Shown here: positions 5,548 to 7,843 of the stretch, in pieces | How the letters are laid out: the number at the start of each line of letters is the position of its first letter | Position numbering within the stretch: the stretch's first letter is position 1 | Source of the DNA: Gammaproteobacteria bacterium | GTDB lineage: Bacteria > Pseudomonadota > Gammaproteobacteria > SZUA-229 | Direction: 5' to 3' | Length of the DNA: 7,843 nt | Assembly (NCBI GenBank): GCA_029879605.1 | Contig: JAOUQA010000081.1 | Coordinates: 1-7,843, forward strand | The notes under the pieces: model-generated | What the model saw: only the letters and a program-made list of their open reading frames with translations | The model's database searches: none | Told to the model about the DNA's origin: nothing | Made by a program: the position numbers and the translations under genes

Positions 5548-6486
5548 TTAAGGCGTATCATCCAGAGGTGATTCGTCTTTAGCCATTTCCAGGAAATCCT
5601 GTTTGCAGACACTCATTAAAATTAATGTACTGCTGGCGACATAAATGGATGAATAGGTACCAATAAAGACGCCTATAATTAACGCAAATGCAAAGCCATG
5701 AATAACTTCACCACCCCAGGTGAACAAAGCAATCAGTACTAGCAGGGTTGTTAATGAAGTCATTAATGTTCTGGCCAGGGTGCCATTGATCGACATGTTC
5801 AGAATACTGACAGGAGTCCCCTTGCGCTGGGTTCGGAAGGTTTCACGTATACGATCGAGTACCACAACAGTATCATTCAATGAATAACCAATAACAGCCA
5901 GAATCGCAGCCAGTACTGTTAAATCGAATTCGATCTGGGTAACAGAAAATACACCGATGGTAATGATAACGTCATGTATCAAAGCAAGAATTGCACCGGC
6001 AGCTGATTTAAACTGAAAACGGAAACCAACATAAATCAGGATACCAAACAGGGCGATGAGCATCGCCATGCCACCCTGCTCTCTCAATTCTTCACCAACT
6101 TGTGGCCCAACAAACTCAACACGACGCATATCAATCGTTTGATCTGTTGATGATTGAAGAACATTTAATACCTGGGTCGTTAGATCTGCCTGGTTTACAT
6201 CTTTTCTGGGTGCCAGTCGCACCAGTATATCTTTTGATGTACCGAAGTGCTGAGCCTGTGCATCCTTAAAGCCACCTTCCGCCAGTGCATTTCTAACAGG
6301 TTTAAGTTCAACTGCCTCAGGGTAACCAACTTCTATTAAATAACCACCGGTAAAGTCGATACCAAAATTTAAACCCCGGGTTGCCATGCTGGTAATAGAA
6401 AGAAGAACCACTATTATCGATAATGTCATAGCAAGCTTACGCTTACCCATGAAATCAATGTCTAATTTATTTTTAAATATCTGCAT
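5548..6486 (-). CDS. secF: Protein translocase subunit SecF
   Basis: A 312-residue six-span membrane protein which, with SecD, uses the proton gradient to help complete protein export through SecYEG. Features in order: first membrane helix (about 17-37); GIDFTGG (42-48) opening the periplasmic domain; VGPQVGEEL (126-134); helices at about 138-156, 163-183 and 187-209 with GYSLNDTVVVLDRIRE (200-215); ARTLMTS (238-244); and two last helices ending in YSSIYVAS (278-285). D205 and R239 lie where the conserved membrane aspartate and arginine linked to proton use are expected in the E. coli protein. The length is typical. The ATG at 6486-6484 is preceded by AGGTGA, which overlaps the secD stop codon; the 11-base gap suggests coupled translation with secD. 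The C-terminal tail is short and acidic. Confidence 0.97.
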   Translation of the reverse strand: MQIFKNKLDIDFMGKRKLAMTLSIIVVLLSITSMATRGLNFGIDFTGGYLIEVGYPEAVELKPVRNALAEGGFKDAQAQHFGTSKDILVRLAPRKDVNQADLTTQVLNVLQSSTDQTIDMRRVEFVGPQVGEELREQGGMAMLIALFGILIYVGFRFQFKSAAGAILALIHDVIITIGVFSVTQIEFDLTVLAAILAVIGYSLNDTVVVLDRIRETFRTQRKGTPVSILNMSINGTLARTLMTSLTTLLVLIALFTWGGEVIHGFAFALIIGVFIGTYSSIYVASSTLILMSVCKQDFLEMAKDESPLDDTP

Positions 6487-6497
6487 ATCCCTGTCAC

Positions 6498-7843
6498 CTA
6501 TATCGAAAGTTTTGACACGTTACGACCGCCGTACGTTAGATTAACCATGGCTCGGGTGCCCATGATTGCGGTGAACATGGAAGTTAAAATACCAATGGAC
6601 AGAGTTATAGCAAAGCCTTTAATAGGTCCTGTACCAAAACTGAAGAGCACTATCGCTGCTATCAGTGTCGTTACATTGGCATCCGCAATGGTGCTAAATG
6701 CTTTTGCATAACCGGAATGAATACTGGCCTGGGGTGAATTCCCGTTTCTGATTTCTTCACGAATACGCTCGAATATCAGTACATTGGCATCCACGGCCAT
6801 ACCTACTGTTAGTACGATACCTGCAATACCAGGCAAAGTTAATGTTGCCTGTAATAAGGAAAGAATAGCAACAATAATTACCAGGTTCGCAGTCAGTGCA
6901 ATATTGGCATAAAGTCCAAAAGTTTTGTAATACACCGCCATGAAGATGAGTACCAGTGTAAAACCAATCACGACTGACTTAAAGCCTTTTTCAATATTGT
7001 CTTTACCCAGGCTTGGACCAACTGTGCGTTCTTCAACAATTTCTACTGGTGCTCTAAGTGCGCCAGCGCGTAATAATAATGCCAGGTCACGAGCTTCGGC
7101 AGAACCTAAACCGGTAATCTGGAAATTTTTACTGAAGGCATCGCGAATGGTGGCAATATTAATAACTTCTTCGGTTCGTGACCGTACTTTAATATCTTTT
7201 CCATCAACGGTTTTGGTTTCAATTTTATTTTCAATGAAGACAACAGCCATCGGTTTGTTGATGTTTTCACGGGTGGTTTCACCCATTTTTTTTGCGCCCT
7301 TACTATCCAGTCGAACTGAAACAGCGGGTGTACCACTTTGCGAGTCAATGGTTGATGCCGCATCGTTGATCTGGTCACCGGTCACAATTACACGACGTTT
7401 CAGCAATACCGGGTCACCATTACGCTCATGGTACAGTTTGGCATTTAATGGAACTCGTCCAGTTTCTTCTGCTTCTCGCCATTCCAGTAGCGAGCCTTCA
7501 GTTAGCCTGAATTCGAGGGTTGCTGTCGCACCAAGAATCTCCTTGGCACGTGCCGTATCCTGAACACCGGGTAACTGAACGACAATACGTGAATCACCCT
7601 GTTGTTGAATAACCGGTTCGGCGACACCCAGTTCATTAACACGATTACGTAAAGTAGTAACATTTTGCTGTATGGCTGCACGCTTCTCATTACGAATCAG
7701 TACTTCGGTCATTTTTGCCGTAACAATCATAGAGTCTTCATCGGAGAAGTATTCCAGGTCTTTAAATTCACGTTTTAATGCCTGGCGACCCTGTTCCATA
7801 TTTTCTGTATCTTTAAATTTAATATGGAGACCTTCGTTACTAC
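6498..7843 (-). CDS. secD: Protein translocase subunit SecD (partial, lacks the N-terminus)
   Basis: The last 447 codons of SecD, partner of SecF in proton-driven protein export. The frame is open through base 7843, so the ATG at 7799 is internal and the true start lies outside the window. Compared with the roughly 615-residue E. coli protein, the first membrane helix and about 165-170 residues are missing. The visible part holds the large periplasmic P1 domain, including the RIVVQLPGV and ATATLEFRL segments. The C-terminal membrane block follows: VGPSLG, GMAVDANVLIFERIREE with the conserved membrane aspartate, IADANVTTLIAAIVL, FGTGPIKGFAITLSIGILTS, and a terminal GGRNVSKLSI typical of gammaproteobacterial SecD. 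It is the first visible gene of a secD-secF-unknown unit. No frameshift is seen. Confidence 0.96.
   Translation of the reverse strand, partial: SNEGLHIKFKDTENMEQGRQALKREFKDLEYFSDEDSMIVTAKMTEVLIRNEKRAAIQQNVTTLRNRVNELGVAEPVIQQQGDSRIVVQLPGVQDTARAKEILGATATLEFRLTEGSLLEWREAEETGRVPLNAKLYHERNGDPVLLKRRVIVTGDQINDAASTIDSQSGTPAVSVRLDSKGAKKMGETTRENINKPMAVVFIENKIETKTVDGKDIKVRSRTEEVINIATIRDAFSKNFQITGLGSAEARDLALLLRAGALRAPVEIVEERTVGPSLGKDNIEKGFKSVVIGFTLVLIFMAVYYKTFGLYANIALTANLVIIVAILSLLQATLTLPGIAGIVLTVGMAVDANVLIFERIREEIRNGNSPQASIHSGYAKAFSTIADANVTTLIAAIVLFSFGTGPIKGFAITLSIGILTSMFTAIMGTRAMVNLTYGGRNVSKLSI

Noticed and set aside
6940..7563. Long plus-strand open frame (207 codons) antisense to secD
   Set aside because: It lies wholly inside the convincing SecD reading frame. 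Its translation is Ser/Thr/Arg-rich low-complexity sequence without a recognisable domain, and it has no SD. It is a shadow frame.

Overview
This window looks like chromosomal DNA of a gammaproteobacterium. The layout coxB-coxA-small ORF-ctaG-coxC, a subunit II with a fused cytochrome c, a histidine-rich CoxA N-terminus and the SecD/SecF sequences all resemble the Pseudomonas-type aa3/caa3 oxidase locus and gammaproteobacterial SecDF. I cannot name the genus. Gene density is high, and I see no tRNA, rRNA, CRISPR array, insertion sequence or phage remnant.

Bases 1-4004 (minus strand, transcribed toward base 1) hold a caa3-type cytochrome c oxidase operon: coxB (CuA subunit with C-terminal cytochrome c), coxA (haem-copper subunit), a 48-residue single-span membrane protein at 1046-1192, ctaG/cox11 (copper delivery to CuB), and the first 134 codons of coxC, cut by the window edge. 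Spacings are short: about 22 bases from coxB to coxA, a 4-base ATGA overlap between the small ORF and ctaG, and 23 bases from ctaG to coxC. A perfect 9-bp hairpin just after coxA separates the structural genes from the assembly genes.

Bases 4005-4477 are a 473-base AT-rich divergent intergenic region. It holds a good promoter candidate for the plus-strand SCO gene, a weaker one for coxB, a 14-bp perfect palindrome and a stem-loop. Bases 4478-5137 (plus) encode a SCO1/SenC copper chaperone, which probably helps build the CuA centre of the divergently transcribed CoxB. Bases 5139-7843 (minus) carry the 3' three-quarters of secD, complete secF, and an unrecognised 118-codon gene that ends one base from the SCO stop codon.

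The main observation concerns proton pathways. CoxA keeps its haem and CuB ligands, the His-Tyr pair and all the D-channel residues I can place. The K-channel residues are replaced: the lysine is Met338, the threonine below it is Val335, and the serine is Gly275. The glutamate of subunit II at the K-channel mouth is also missing (Thr90 in its place). The enzyme therefore appears to be an A-type oxygen reductase without a canonical K pathway. This rests on by-eye alignment with remembered bovine, Rhodobacter and Pseudomonas sequences.
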